From: Palsa-851 sp035534435 | GTDB taxonomy: Bacteria > Chloroflexota > Dormibacteria > Aeolococcales > Aeolococcaceae | Reading direction: 5' to 3' | NCBI GenBank assembly: GCA_035534435.1 | Contig: DATLRX010000110.1 | Location: forward strand, 1 to 50,694 | DNA: 50,694 nt | In this document: positions 1 through 9,123 of the stretch, piece by piece | Layout: each line of letters opens with the position of its first letter | How positions within the stretch are numbered: the first letter of the stretch is position 1 | Program-made: the position numbers and the translations under genes | Notes under the pieces: model-generated | What the model saw: only the letters and a program-made list of their open reading frames with translations | Told to the model about the DNA's origin: nothing | Database searches by the model: none

Positions 1-1
1 C

Positions 2-1153
2 TATGACACCAACCCGCTCTGGCAGGTGGTCTCGGGGCCGTGGAAGCTGAAGTCGATGGACACCGCGGGCAACGTCTCGATGGTGCCCAACCCCGGGTAC
101 GGCGGCCCGGTCAAGCCGACCCTCACCCAGTTCAACGAGGTCCCGTACACCCAGGCTGCGGCGGAATTCAACCAGCTCAAATCAGCGACCTCACCGACGA
201 ACGCGACCGTCGACTATGGCTACCTGCCCGCCAACGACGTCCCCCAGAAGTCCAGCCTCGACAACGTCTACAGCTTCGCGCCGTGGACCGGCTGGCAGAT
301 CACGTACTTCCCGGAGAACTTCACGAACCCGGTCAGTGGACCGATCTTCAGCCAGCTGTACTTCCGGCAGGCGATGCAGGACCTCGTCGACCAGAACACC
401 TTCATCAGCAAGGCGTTCTTCGGGTACGCGTACCCGACCTACGGTCCCGTCCCGACCAAGCCGGACTCGAAGTTCGTCGACTCGTTCGAGAGGTCGAACC
501 CGTATCCGTACAGCCCCAACGCGGCGGTCGCGCTGCTCAAGGCGAACGGCTGGACGGTCACCCCGGGCGGCACCAGCACGTGCACGAACCCGGGGACCGG
601 CAGTGGCCAGTGTGGCGCCGGCATCAAGCAGGGAGCGAAGGCTTCCTTCAGCCTCCAGTATGAGAGCGGCCAGGCATCGCTCGACCAGGAGATGGCGCAG
701 TTCAAATCGGACTTCGCGCTGGCGGGCATCGCGATCGACCTGACGACCGCTCCGTTCGACACGGTCATCGGCAACGCGACGCCGTGCAAGCCCGGCGCGG
801 CGTGCACCTGGGACATGGAGTTCTGGGGCGGTGGCTGGATCTACGCGCCTGACTACGAGCCGACCGGCGACGAGCTGTGGTCGTGCACCGGATCCGGCGC
901 CACCGCGCAGTACGCGGGCTCGGACTCGGGCGGCTACTGCGACCCGCAGGCCGAGGCCGACATCCTCGCAACCGAGACCAGCGACAACGTCTCCGCGATG
1001 TACACCTACGAGGACTACCTGGCAAAGCAGCTTCCGGTCATCTGGCTGCCCACCGCATACGCGCAACTGTCCGAGATCAACAAGGACCTCAAGGGCGCGA
1101 CGCCTCAGGATCCGCTGTTGCAGATCTACCCGGAGAGCTGGCGCTGGTCCTGA
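2..1153 (+). CDS. ABC transporter solute-binding protein, family 5 (peptide/opine type), 3' part
   Basis: The reading frame is open from base 2, so the start lies outside the window; 383 residues of the C-terminal part remain. The text resembles SBP_bac_5 proteins: an early NPLWQVVSGPW stretch, then the usual lobe-II features (YFRQAM, a region naming the helical ligand-lobe residues, and a final segment ending in YPESWRW). These lipoproteins bind oligopeptides or similar solutes outside the cell and hand them to a DppBC-type permease. Two Cys pairs (near 580-620 and 780-810) may form extracytoplasmic disulfides. The stop is followed by a clear stem-loop terminator, so this is probably the last gene of its transport operon. 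The substrate cannot be told. Confidence 0.88.
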   Translation, partial: YDTNPLWQVVSGPWKLKSMDTAGNVSMVPNPGYGGPVKPTLTQFNEVPYTQAAAEFNQLKSATSPTNATVDYGYLPANDVPQKSSLDNVYSFAPWTGWQITYFPENFTNPVSGPIFSQLYFRQAMQDLVDQNTFISKAFFGYAYPTYGPVPTKPDSKFVDSFERSNPYPYSPNAAVALLKANGWTVTPGGTSTCTNPGTGSGQCGAGIKQGAKASFSLQYESGQASLDQEMAQFKSDFALAGIAIDLTTAPFDTVIGNATPCKPGAACTWDMEFWGGGWIYAPDYEPTGDELWSCTGSGATAQYAGSDSGGYCDPQAEADILATETSDNVSAMYTYEDYLAKQLPVIWLPTAYAQLSEINKDLKGATPQDPLLQIYPESWRWS

Positions 1154-1184
1154 ACCGGCGCTGAGTAACCAGCCCGAATCCGAG

Positions 1185-1216
1185 GGGGATGCCGGTGAGA
1201 GCCGGCATCCCCTTTC
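1185..1216 (+). terminator. Rho-independent-type terminator after the solute-binding protein
   Basis: GGGGATGCCGG (1185-1195) pairs perfectly with CCGGCATCCCC (1202-1212) around a 6-base loop, and is followed by TTT. It lies 31 bases after the stop of the solute-binding gene. The T tract is short, as is common in high-GC genomes. Confidence 0.75.
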
Positions 1217-1258
1217 GACTCTCGAGTGGCGCCCGGAACCGGTAGTGTGCTCGCTGCC

Positions 1259-2038
1259 GTGCAGGTGATCAGCGAAGCCGCAGACGACATCGTCGTGGAG
1301 CGTCGATTCGACATGACGGCGGACGGCGACGTCGTTCCCGGCATCGTCTGGACTCCAGCCGACGCGCTCGGTCCCACGCCGGTCGTTCTCATCAGCCACG
1401 GCGCGACACAGCACAAGCGTGTCGCCAACGTGCTCGCACTTGCGCGGCGCTTCGCCGGCGACCTGGGGTTCACCGCCGTGGCCATCGACGCGCCGGGTCA
1501 CGGGGACAGGGTCACCGACGTCGCCGCGTCGGACGCGCGTCGCGCGCAGCTCGCTCGCCGCATCGCCGCCGGGCCGGGCGGCGGATCGGTGATGAATATG
1601 AGCGCGGACGACACGCGCCGCTGGGTCGAGCACCTCGGCCAGGGTGTCAAAGAGTGGCGCGCCACGATCGACATGCTCGAGTCCGAAGGCCTGGTGCGAG
1701 ACGGACTCATCGGCTACTGGGGAGTCTCGATGGGGACGATGATCGGATTACCGCTGCTGGCCTCGGAGCCGAGGGTGAAAGCCGCCGTGCTGGGCCTCGC
1801 GGGGCTGCCTGTGGAGCCTGGACCGCTCGAGGCAGCGGCACGTGACGTGACGGCGCCGGTGCTGTTCGTCTTCCAGTGGGATGACGAGCTGGTGGCGAGG
1901 GATGCCGGGCTCCGCCTCTTCGACGCGCTGGGCTCAGCCGACAAGACCATGCACGTCCATCCGGGAGGACATCTCGGCATTCCGCTGCACGAGCGCCTGG
2001 ACTACGTCGCGTTCTTCAAGCGCCACCTCGGCGCGTAG
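1259..2038 (+). CDS. Alpha/beta hydrolase (dienelactone hydrolase/BAAT-like)
   Basis: About 259 residues. The fold is visible from the oxyanion-region motif VLISHGATQHK, the strand-helix AIDAPGHGDR, the nucleophile elbow GYWGVSMGT (Ser in GVSMG), an acid segment VFQWDDELV and a final PGGHLGIP that supplies the catalytic His. It is an intracellular hydrolase of unknown ester or amide substrate; there is no signal peptide. I chose GTG 1259 because TAGTGT lies 10 bases upstream; GTG 1226 and GTG 1265 are in frame and possible. It follows the terminator and so has its own promoter. The HAD gene converges on it with an 11-base gap. Confidence 0.82.
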   Translation: MQVISEAADDIVVERRFDMTADGDVVPGIVWTPADALGPTPVVLISHGATQHKRVANVLALARRFAGDLGFTAVAIDAPGHGDRVTDVAASDARRAQLARRIAAGPGGGSVMNMSADDTRRWVEHLGQGVKEWRATIDMLESEGLVRDGLIGYWGVSMGTMIGLPLLASEPRVKAAVLGLAGLPVEPGPLEAAARDVTAPVLFVFQWDDELVARDAGLRLFDALGSADKTMHVHPGGHLGIPLHERLDYVAFFKRHLGA

Positions 2039-2049
2039 CGCAGCGGCCG

Positions 2050-2766
2050 TCAGGCATCGAGGGCGGCAGCGGCAAACGCCGCCATCGACGCGAAGGTCCA
2101 GTCCGGACGGACGTCGACGTCCGGCGGCGGCGTGGCGCCCCACCCGCCTCGGCCCTCGCGCCGGTTGATCCACACCGTCGGCAGGCCGGCGCGGTGCGCA
2201 GGAATGTGATCGTGGAACAGGCTCTGCGCCACGTGGAGCAACCGTCCGCGCTGGACGCCGAGCTCGTCCGCGGCATCGAGCAGGGCTTCGAAATTGCGCG
2301 CCGCGGGCTTGTACGAGCCCACGTCCTGCGCGGTGACGATCGCATCGAAGCGCACGCGCAATCTCGCATTGCTGCCCGCGAAGGACTCCCGATCGACATT
2401 CGAGAGGATGAGCAGCTTGTACCGTGTCGCGAGCAGTCCCAGCGCTGCCGCCGAGTCGGAAAACGCCGGCCAGTCGGGGACCGAGCGCGCAAGGCGTTCG
2501 CAATCGCGATCCGTCGCCGGAGCTCCGACCGTCGCGGCCAGGGTTCGCATCGCCGCCGCGAGGATGTCGGGATAGAGCGCGGACGGCGCGTCGCGCTCCT
2601 CGCGTGCCTCCGCGACGGCGTATCGCTCGAGAAAGGCTTCGGTGCTCATCGCAAGGCCGTTGCGCGTCGCCCACGGACCGAGCGCAGCGCCGATCCCGGC
2701 TTCCCAGTCGATCAAGGTGCCGTAGCAGTCGAAGCTCAGAGCCTCGAACTCAGCGAGGCGTTGCAC
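2050..2766 (-). CDS. HAD-superfamily hydrolase (haloacid dehalogenase type II-like)
   Basis: 238 residues from GTG 2766. HAD motif I is LSFDCYGTLIDWE (nucleophile Asp and, two residues on, a Tyr-Gly rather than Asp, as in haloacid dehalogenases). Motif II is the LLILSNVDRE segment, motif III a Lys in SYKPAARNFEALL, and motif IV-like residues follow near GRLLHVAQSLFHDH. The family hydrolyses 2-haloacids or phosphate esters. An open frame continues to 2952, but the extra 62 residues are Arg/Pro-rich and overlap the divergent agmatinase start; GTG 2766 places motif I close to the N-terminus as usual and has GGGA upstream. Confidence 0.83.
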   Translation of the reverse strand: MQRLAEFEALSFDCYGTLIDWEAGIGAALGPWATRNGLAMSTEAFLERYAVAEAREERDAPSALYPDILAAAMRTLAATVGAPATDRDCERLARSVPDWPAFSDSAAALGLLATRYKLLILSNVDRESFAGSNARLRVRFDAIVTAQDVGSYKPAARNFEALLDAADELGVQRGRLLHVAQSLFHDHIPAHRAGLPTVWINRREGRGGWGATPPPDVDVRPDWTFASMAAFAAAALDA

Positions 2767-2879
2767 GCTTGCGTTTCCCGGGACCGCTGTGGAGGGCGAG
2801 CACCCGCCGACGGTAGCGAAGTGGACGCATCCCGGTGAACCGCCCCTGAACGGCCGAACGGGGAATAGGCTTGGCCACC

Positions 2880-3857
2880 GTGGAGCGATATGACGGCGGG
2901 CCCGCGTACCTCGGGCCCACGACCTTCTGCCGGGTTCCGCAGCTGACGACAACCGATCAGCTCGACGAGGTTCGTCCGGACGTCGCGGTCGTCGGCGCTC
3001 CCTGGGACGACGGGGTCACCTACCGGCCGGGCGCTCGGTTCGGACCCCGTAGCGTCCGCACCGCGTCGTATCAATCCGCTGAGTGGCACCTGGAGCTCGA
3101 GGTGGCGCCGCTCGACATCCTCCGCGTCGTCGACTACGGGGATGCGATGTGCCTGCCCGGCATGGCGGAGCTCTCGCACAAGGCGATCCGTGAACGCGTC
3201 GGTGAGATCGCCCGGCGGGGCATCATCCCGATGGTGATCGGGGGGGATCACTCCATCACATGGCCGTCCGCGACGGCGGTCGCCGCCGCGTTCCCTCCCG
3301 GGAGCCTCGGCATCGTGCACTTCGATGCGCACGCGGATACCGGCGACAACCAGTTCGGCAACCTCTACTCACACGGTTCACCGATGCGCCGGCTGATCGA
3401 ATCCGGTGTGGTGCCGGGCCGGAATTTCGTGCAGGTGGGGCTGCGGGGCTACTGGCCGCCGAAGGACGTCTTCGACTGGATGCGCGAGCAGGGCATGCGC
3501 TGGCATCTCATGGGCGAGCTTCGTGACCGCGGCGTCGTTCCGGTCATCGAGGACGCGATCGCGCAGGCGCTGGACGGGCCGACGCACATCTACCTCTCGG
3601 TCGACATCGACGTGCTGGATCCCGGGTTCGCGCCCGGGACGGGAACGCCCGAACCCGGTGGCATGCAACCGGTGGATCTCCTCCGCGCCATTCGCCAGAT
3701 CGTGCTGCGCACCGATGTCGTGGCGATGGACGTGGTCGAGGTGTCCCCGCCATACGACTGGGCCGAGATCACCGCGCAGAACGCGCATCGTTGCCTGCTT
3801 GAGGCGATCTCCGCGCTCGCCGTCAAGCGTCGCGACGCGACGCCGGAACAGCGCTGA
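2880..3857 (+). CDS. speB: Agmatinase/guanidino-acid ureohydrolase family
   Basis: 325 residues from GTG 2880. All manganese-binding motifs of the arginase/agmatinase fold are present: GGDHS (His), HFDAHADT (Asp-x-His-x-Asp) and SVDIDVLDP (Asp-x-Asp), followed by GTGTPEPGG. The enzyme hydrolyses agmatine or another guanidino compound to urea and an amine. The N-terminal GAPWDDGVTYRPGARFGP segment is typical of agmatinase and guanidinobutyrase; the substrate cannot be fixed by eye. TAGGCT ends 8 bases before GTG 2880, fitting a leaderless promoter; TTG 2871 is the alternative start. The last 35 bases overlap the end of the convergent MFS gene. The symbol is by family resemblance. Confidence 0.88.
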   Translation: MERYDGGPAYLGPTTFCRVPQLTTTDQLDEVRPDVAVVGAPWDDGVTYRPGARFGPRSVRTASYQSAEWHLELEVAPLDILRVVDYGDAMCLPGMAELSHKAIRERVGEIARRGIIPMVIGGDHSITWPSATAVAAAFPPGSLGIVHFDAHADTGDNQFGNLYSHGSPMRRLIESGVVPGRNFVQVGLRGYWPPKDVFDWMREQGMRWHLMGELRDRGVVPVIEDAIAQALDGPTHIYLSVDIDVLDPGFAPGTGTPEPGGMQPVDLLRAIRQIVLRTDVVAMDVVEVSPPYDWAEITAQNAHRCLLEAISALAVKRRDATPEQR

Positions 3858-5061
3858 CCGCCTGGTCCGGGACCGCCTGACCGATCGATCGCAACGGGGC
3901 GCGTCCGGGAAGCCCGACCGCGAGCGGGAGTCCCAGGACGCCGACGACCGCAAGCGCGGCGAGCGGCAGATACGCATTCCCCATCACCGCTTGAATCACC
4001 AGGACGAGCACGACGCCGCCGAGGTTGCCGGCCATCAGCAGGAACCCCGCCGCCGATCCCTCGTGCGCCGGTCCGGCATGCACCGCGGACCAGTCGAGCA
4101 CGACGGGGAGGCAGGACATCAGCAGGAACCCGGTGGCGAACAGCCAGATCGTGAGCCACACGACATCGTGACGGATGTCGGTTGCCGCAAAGGCGAGCGC
4201 GCTGAAGGCGAGCGCGATGATCAGCATGGGGCGGCGCTGTTCGCGCGTCGCCACGAGCGGCGGCAGCACGGCAGCCCCGACGATGCCGCCCGCGGTGAGC
4301 ACAGCGATGAGATTCCCCGCGGCGCCCCCTTCACCGAACTTCGCGAGAACCGGCTGCAACCAGGTCGCCACGGCGTTGTACACACCCATGCCGATGAAGA
4401 TGAGGCCGGCGAGCAGCCACATGAATCGATCCCTGATGAGCCAGCGCAGGCTCACCGCCGTCGACGCGTCGTCCGTGTAGACAGCCGGAACGCGCAGCAG
4501 CAGCACCATCAGAGCCATAGCGACCACTGACGGAACAGCTTCAACGGTGAGCACGAGCCCGAGACCGCCGGCGGTGAACAGCGGACCCGCGATGAGCACG
4601 GCGGCGAGGATGCCGATGAACAACGCGACGCTCCCCACCGAGATCGCGGTCGCGCGCTGCGACTGCGGGAAGTAACGCGCGGCGACCTTCGTGATGCTGT
4701 TGAGCACGAACGGTTGACCCGCGGCGATCACGAGCTGCCCGATCAGTTGCACCGTGAACGATGACGGCGCGATGAGACGGATCAGCGCGCCGCCGCCGCT
4801 GAGCACCGCGCCAATACCGAGCGACTGGGTGAAGTGTGAGTCCAGCCGCCGGCCCACCGGGAGCGCGAGCACGACGTAGACGAATGGGAAGATCGCTGCG
4901 AGGTCGCCAACGGTTCCGACGTCGGTATGCAACACCTTCGCGGTGTCGGTGTCGATGGCCGCGAACGTCAACCAGAGCAGCTGCGTGCAGGCCGCGAGCA
5001 ATGCGTAGACGGCGAGGATCACCCAGCGAACCGCCGGAGCCCGTGTGGTGCCGGCGCTCAT
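3823..5061 (-). CDS. MFS transporter, 12-TM type
   Basis: 412 residues with about twelve hydrophobic helices and the intracellular loop GRRLDSHF after helix 2, as in the major facilitator superfamily. The start ATG 5061 overlaps the stop of the kinase gene (ATGA), so it is translationally coupled as the last gene of the lyase-kinase-transporter operon. Context suggests uptake (or export) of the compound handled by those two enzymes. The frame is open upstream to 5532, but that part lies inside the kinase gene and is not protein-like. The C-terminus overlaps the convergent agmatinase end by 35 bases. Confidence 0.85.
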   Translation of the reverse strand: MSAGTTRAPAVRWVILAVYALLAACTQLLWLTFAAIDTDTAKVLHTDVGTVGDLAAIFPFVYVVLALPVGRRLDSHFTQSLGIGAVLSGGGALIRLIAPSSFTVQLIGQLVIAAGQPFVLNSITKVAARYFPQSQRATAISVGSVALFIGILAAVLIAGPLFTAGGLGLVLTVEAVPSVVAMALMVLLLRVPAVYTDDASTAVSLRWLIRDRFMWLLAGLIFIGMGVYNAVATWLQPVLAKFGEGGAAGNLIAVLTAGGIVGAAVLPPLVATREQRRPMLIIALAFSALAFAATDIRHDVVWLTIWLFATGFLLMSCLPVVLDWSAVHAGPAHEGSAAGFLLMAGNLGGVVLVLVIQAVMGNAYLPLAALAVVGVLGLPLAVGLPGRAPLRSIGQAVPDQAVSAVPASRRDA

Positions 5062-6614
5062 GCGTTCAACTTCGCATACATCCCGTGGAGGCGATGGTAC
5101 AGGCGGCGATACTCGGCGTACATCGGCTCGTACACCGTGCGCGCCGAGGGATCCGGATCGAATGTGCCGATGACGCGCACCCGCGCGGGGATGTCGGCAA
5201 AGTCCATCCTGCCAAGTGATATCGCCGCGAAGAAGGCCGCGCCACGGAGGTTCGCGAACATCGGATCGGCCACCTGCTCGATGCGTCGATTGAGGATGTC
5301 GGCATGGATCTGGCACCACAGATCCGAGAGAGCCCCGCCTCCGAGGATGCGCAGTACCGGCATGGGGCGCTTGATGAACCGCTCGACCGCATCGAGCAGC
5401 CACCGCGCGTTGAACGCGACCCCTTCGAGGACGGATCGAATGAGGTGCGGGCGCTCGGTGGTCATCGAGATGTTGAGGAACGCCGCGCGAAGGGTGCGGT
5501 CCTCCACGGGGCTGCGCTCGCCGTTGAGCCACGGCGTGAAGAGCACGCCACCGGATCCGGCCGGCGCGCTCGCGGCAATCGCGGTGAGACGCGTGTAGCC
5601 GGAGTCGGCCGCAGTCGTGTCGTCGCCCGCGCCCACCGCGTCACGCAACCATTGCAGGCAGACGCCCGCGGTCTCGTGATTGTTCGCAACGAGGTACCCA
5701 CCGGGGCGCACCCCGGGGACCGACGCGATCTGGTGGAACACGTCGGTCCGCTTGAAGGGGACCTCGCAGGCGATCCACGATGTGGTGCTGATCGTCATGT
5801 GACCGGCGTACGGCGCCACCGCACCCGATCCGAGGTATCCGGTGTGCAGGTCCGGAACCCCGGCAACCACGGGGATCCCGACAGGCAGCCCCAGCTCGGC
5901 CGCGACCTCGGGCGTGATCCCGCCGAGAACGCTGCCCGTCGGCAGAAGCTCGGGGAGCTTGCTCGCGTCGCGGCCGGAGCGGCGCACGAGGGCCGGCTGA
6001 TACCCGTCGGTGCCGCTGCGACGGTTGTCGGTGAGCCAGGACAGGATCATCGATGCCGGGGTGGCGGCTCGGCGTCCGGTGAAGCGCATGCCGAGGTAGT
6101 CGAGCGGTTCCAGCAGGGTCTGCGCGCGCCGGTACACCTCTGGTTCGCGCTCGCGCAGATGCAGCGCGTGGCCAAGCGGGTCCGCTCCCTGAGGCGATGG
6201 CGCCCCTCCGGTAAGGCGCAGCCAGCTCACGAGATTCCCCGGCGAGTAGCCGACGATGCTGATCGGTCCGCCCATGCGGCGTGCCGAGAGCGGCCTGCCG
6301 CGGGTGTCAGCCCAGAGCAGACACGGTCCGACCGCTTCGCCGCCGACATCCACGGGGACGGTCGAGCCCCACTGACCGGTGATCCCGACGCCCACCGCAC
6401 CGTCGGGTGGCACGCCACTCGCCAGCACCTCGGCGATGCCCTCGCGGACGCCCTGCCACCAGGTGGTCGTGTCCTGGATCGCGGCGCCGTCATCGCTGAA
6501 CGCCGTCTCGACGCGGCGGTGCGCCACCGCGAGGAGCTTCCCTTCGAGTGAGATCGCGCCCGTCTTCGGCCCTCCGGTCCCCAGGTCGACCGCGAGGATC
6601 CAGGGCTCGGTCAT
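5058..6614 (-). CDS. FGGY-family carbohydrate kinase (xylulokinase-like)
   Basis: 518 residues beginning MTEPWILAVDLGTGGPK, the actin-fold phosphate-1 motif of FGGY kinases, followed by GITGQWGSTVPVD and LLWADTRGRP. The second domain has VAGVPDLHTGYLGSGAV and the adenosine motif ILGGGALSDLWCQIHAD. Such enzymes phosphorylate pentoses, pentuloses or other polyols. ATG 6614 is four bases after the stop of the upstream PLP-enzyme gene and its own stop overlaps the MFS start, so the three genes form one unit. A sugar kinase beside a phosphate lyase suggests a phosphorylated intermediate, but the order of steps is inference. Confidence 0.88.
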   Translation of the reverse strand: MTEPWILAVDLGTGGPKTGAISLEGKLLAVAHRRVETAFSDDGAAIQDTTTWWQGVREGIAEVLASGVPPDGAVGVGITGQWGSTVPVDVGGEAVGPCLLWADTRGRPLSARRMGGPISIVGYSPGNLVSWLRLTGGAPSPQGADPLGHALHLREREPEVYRRAQTLLEPLDYLGMRFTGRRAATPASMILSWLTDNRRSGTDGYQPALVRRSGRDASKLPELLPTGSVLGGITPEVAAELGLPVGIPVVAGVPDLHTGYLGSGAVAPYAGHMTISTTSWIACEVPFKRTDVFHQIASVPGVRPGGYLVANNHETAGVCLQWLRDAVGAGDDTTAADSGYTRLTAIAASAPAGSGGVLFTPWLNGERSPVEDRTLRAAFLNISMTTERPHLIRSVLEGVAFNARWLLDAVERFIKRPMPVLRILGGGALSDLWCQIHADILNRRIEQVADPMFANLRGAAFFAAISLGRMDFADIPARVRVIGTFDPDPSARTVYEPMYAEYRRLYHRLHGMYAKLNA

Positions 6615-6618
6615 CGTC

Positions 6619-8037
6619 TCAGGGGACCACGTCGTACATCGCGTCGAGCGCGGCGGCGAACAGGAGGTCCAGCGCCTCGTTGCCCTCGGGTGACCCGCCG
6701 AGCCCGTAGAGGGCACCGCTGCTCGCCGGCCCCAGGCCGGGCGTTTTCGCGTACGCCACGGCGGCGCGCAGATCCTCGAGGAATGCCTCGGCGACCCCTT
6801 CGGCGGTATTCGGACGGGTCACACAGAAATGCAGGCCCGGCGGGAGCTGCAGCCCATTCAGACGCCAGCCCTTGCTGATCAGGTCGTCGTTGACGTGGTA
6901 GATGTCGATGCCACGGCCGCGAAACGCGATGATGAACGTGGGATCGCCGAACACCTCCAGCTCGGGGATCGCCGAGACCCCCGCGAGGATGGTTGCCGCG
7001 GTCGCGAAGATCCGTTCGGCGATCTCCATGTAGCCCTGCTCACCGAGGCTGAGCATCGCGGCCCACGCCGCTGCGACCACGCCACCGGAACGGCTCCCCG
7101 ACAGCCCCGGGGACATGTAGATGCCGCCGGGCCAGTCCGGGTAGCTGAAGTACTGATAGCGGCGCAGCGCGCTGTTCCGATAGAGGAGCACCGACGTGCC
7201 CTTGAGCGAGTATCCGAACTTGTGGGTGTCGGCGGAGATGCTGGTGACCCCAGGCAGCCGGAAGTCGAAGACCGGGATGGGATAGCCCAGCTTCTCTGCC
7301 CACGGGAGGATGAAGCCGCCCATGCATGCGTCGACGTGGAGCCCGAGGTCGTACTCGAGCGCCAGCTCCGAGAGCTCCTCGATGGGGTCGATGAGCCCGT
7401 GCGGATAGTTGCCCGCGGACCCGACGATCGCCACAGTGTTCGACGTCACGTGGTCGCGCATCCACGCGACGTCGGCACGCCAGTCCTCGCGGACCGGCGC
7501 CATGATGAGCCTGATCCCGAGCATGTAGGCCGCTTTCTGCAGCGCCACGTGTGCGGTCACAGGAATGATCACCTCGGGCTCGGTGATCTCCTTCTCGATC
7601 CTGCCGCGCTCCCGGTAGACGAGCATCGGGTCGATCAGGCTCTCGGTGCCGCCGAAGGTGACGACCCCGCAGACCTCCTCGCCCGGGTGGTGCGACGGAA
7701 CCGCATCCCCGTGCAGCATCGAGGCGGTCATCGCGACGATCTCGCCCTCGAGCTTGGTGGCGCTCGGATACATGTCGCGCTGCAGGACGTTGGCATGCGC
7801 GAACAGCCCGTACGCCTCGATCAGGAACCGGTAGTGGTCGTGCCCGCCGTGATAGATCGAGCCTGAGACCCGTCCCGCGTTGGCGATCCGGTCCTCCTCC
7901 TCCGCCATGACGCTGAGCTCCGCGAGGATGCTCTCGTGAGAGCGCGGCTCCACCGGGATCCGGTGGTGCGTCTCGAAACGGTCACGGTACGGATGGAAGT
8001 CGATGAGACCTCCGAAGTCCTGGGATTCGTCAGCCAA
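6619..8037 (-). CDS. PLP-dependent decarboxylase/aldolase resembling sphingosine-1-phosphate lyase
   Basis: 472 residues from TTG 8037. Motifs of the group II decarboxylase fold are clear: FGGTESLIDPM (cofactor phosphate region), LHVDACMGGFILP (ring-binding Asp) and SADTHKFGYSLKG, where the Lys forms the Schiff base. The HKFGY motif and overall order match sphingosine/dihydrosphingosine-1-phosphate lyase more than glutamate decarboxylase. The start rests on a strong AGGAGG eight bases before TTG 8037; an ATG 132 bases further upstream would run into the divergent polymerase promoter. First gene of the operon with the FGGY kinase and MFS genes. Unlike eukaryotic lyases it has no N-terminal membrane anchor. 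Confidence 0.85.
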   Translation of the reverse strand: MADESQDFGGLIDFHPYRDRFETHHRIPVEPRSHESILAELSVMAEEEDRIANAGRVSGSIYHGGHDHYRFLIEAYGLFAHANVLQRDMYPSATKLEGEIVAMTASMLHGDAVPSHHPGEEVCGVVTFGGTESLIDPMLVYRERGRIEKEITEPEVIIPVTAHVALQKAAYMLGIRLIMAPVREDWRADVAWMRDHVTSNTVAIVGSAGNYPHGLIDPIEELSELALEYDLGLHVDACMGGFILPWAEKLGYPIPVFDFRLPGVTSISADTHKFGYSLKGTSVLLYRNSALRRYQYFSYPDWPGGIYMSPGLSGSRSGGVVAAAWAAMLSLGEQGYMEIAERIFATAATILAGVSAIPELEVFGDPTFIIAFRGRGIDIYHVNDDLISKGWRLNGLQLPPGLHFCVTRPNTAEGVAEAFLEDLRAAVAYAKTPGLGPASSGALYGLGGSPEGNEALDLLFAAALDAMYDVVP

Positions 8038-8104
8038 CGTGTGTGCCTCCTCGCGCAGCAGATTGTGGCTCCACAACGCGGCGCGGCGTCTATGCTCGGC
8101 CTCG

Positions 8105-9121
8105 ATGGGTGATGACGCCGTGGTGGTCGAGGCCTCAGGTCGCGAGGTGCAGATCACCAGTCCGGGCAAGGTCTACTTCAATGAGCGGGGCGAGACGAAG
8201 CTCGACCTGGTCCGCTACTACCAGTGCGTCGAGGAGCCGCTGCTCCGGGCGATGGGCGGCCGTCCCGTGCTGATGCAGCGGTTTCCCAACGGGGCGAGCG
8301 GACCCTCGTTCTTTCAGAAGCGGGTGCCCGACACGCGACCGGACTGGCTGGAGACGACGATCGTGAGCACCCCGAACGGCACGACGTCACGCGCGCTCGT
8401 CGCGGCCGATCTCGCGCACGTGCTCTGGGCGGTGAACATGGGCTGCCTCGGCTTCCACGTCTGGCCGTCGCAGGCCTCCGACCCGGAACACGCCGACGAG
8501 CTCCGCATCGATCTCGACCCCGGTCCCGGCGTGACGTTCGCGATGGTGCAGGAGGCGGCACACGAGGTGCGAGCACTCTTCGACGGCCTCGGCGTCATGT
8601 GCCTGCCGAAGACCACCGGCAACCGCGGAATCCACGTCTACGTGCGCCTGCAACCGCTCTGGACGTCGTACGAGGTGCGCTCGGCCGCAGTCGCCGTCGC
8701 GCGCGAGCTGGAGCGCCGGCGTCCGGACCTCATCACCGGCGCCTGGTGGAAAGAGGAACGCGGCACGCGAGTATTTGTCGATTTCAACCAGAACGCGCCG
8801 CACAAGACCATCTTCGGCGCGTGGTCGGTGCGCGCCCGGCCGGGAGCGCAGGTCTCGACGCCGTTTGCGTGGGACGAGCTCGACGGCATCGACCCCAACG
8901 CGCTCACCATCGCGACAGTGCCACCGCGCGTGGGGCGCGACGGCGACCCCTGGCTGGCCATGTCGGCGGCGCCGCAATCGCTGGAGTCCGTGTACGCCTT
9001 GCACGAGCGCGACACCGCTGCGGGTCTCGTGGACGCGCCGTGGCCGCCGCAGTATCCGAAGATGCCCGGGGAGCCGTCCAGGGTGGCGCCGAGCCGGGCA
9101 CGCAAACCCGAGGCGGAATAA
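8105..9121 (+). CDS. Stand-alone LigD-type polymerase domain (AEP primase-like)
   Basis: 338 residues matching the polymerase domain of bacterial NHEJ ligase D: KVYFNERGETKLDLVRYY near the start, the metal motif ELRIDLDPGPG (two Asp, DxD), a conserved TTGNRGIHVYV helix-strand and the third acidic residue in RVFVDFNQNAPHKT. Such proteins add ribo- or deoxynucleotides during end joining. Ligase and nuclease domains are absent and neither Ku nor a ligase gene is nearby, so partners must be elsewhere. The start ATG 8105 has TATGCT eight bases upstream and no Shine-Dalgarno sequence, so the mRNA is probably leaderless. Ends in a basic Arg/Lys-rich tail. Confidence 0.88.
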   Translation: MGDDAVVVEASGREVQITSPGKVYFNERGETKLDLVRYYQCVEEPLLRAMGGRPVLMQRFPNGASGPSFFQKRVPDTRPDWLETTIVSTPNGTTSRALVAADLAHVLWAVNMGCLGFHVWPSQASDPEHADELRIDLDPGPGVTFAMVQEAAHEVRALFDGLGVMCLPKTTGNRGIHVYVRLQPLWTSYEVRSAAVAVARELERRRPDLITGAWWKEERGTRVFVDFNQNAPHKTIFGAWSVRARPGAQVSTPFAWDELDGIDPNALTIATVPPRVGRDGDPWLAMSAAPQSLESVYALHERDTAAGLVDAPWPPQYPKMPGEPSRVAPSRARKPEAE

Positions 9122-9123
9122 GG

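Noticed and set aside
191..1633. Long minus-strand open frame (480 codons)
   Set aside because: Arg/Val/Gly-rich shadow of the solute-binding and hydrolase genes; no motifs, and it spans a terminator.
5304..6551. Long plus-strand open frame (415 codons)
   Set aside because: Complement of the FGGY kinase; composition typical of antisense high-GC frames and no known fold.
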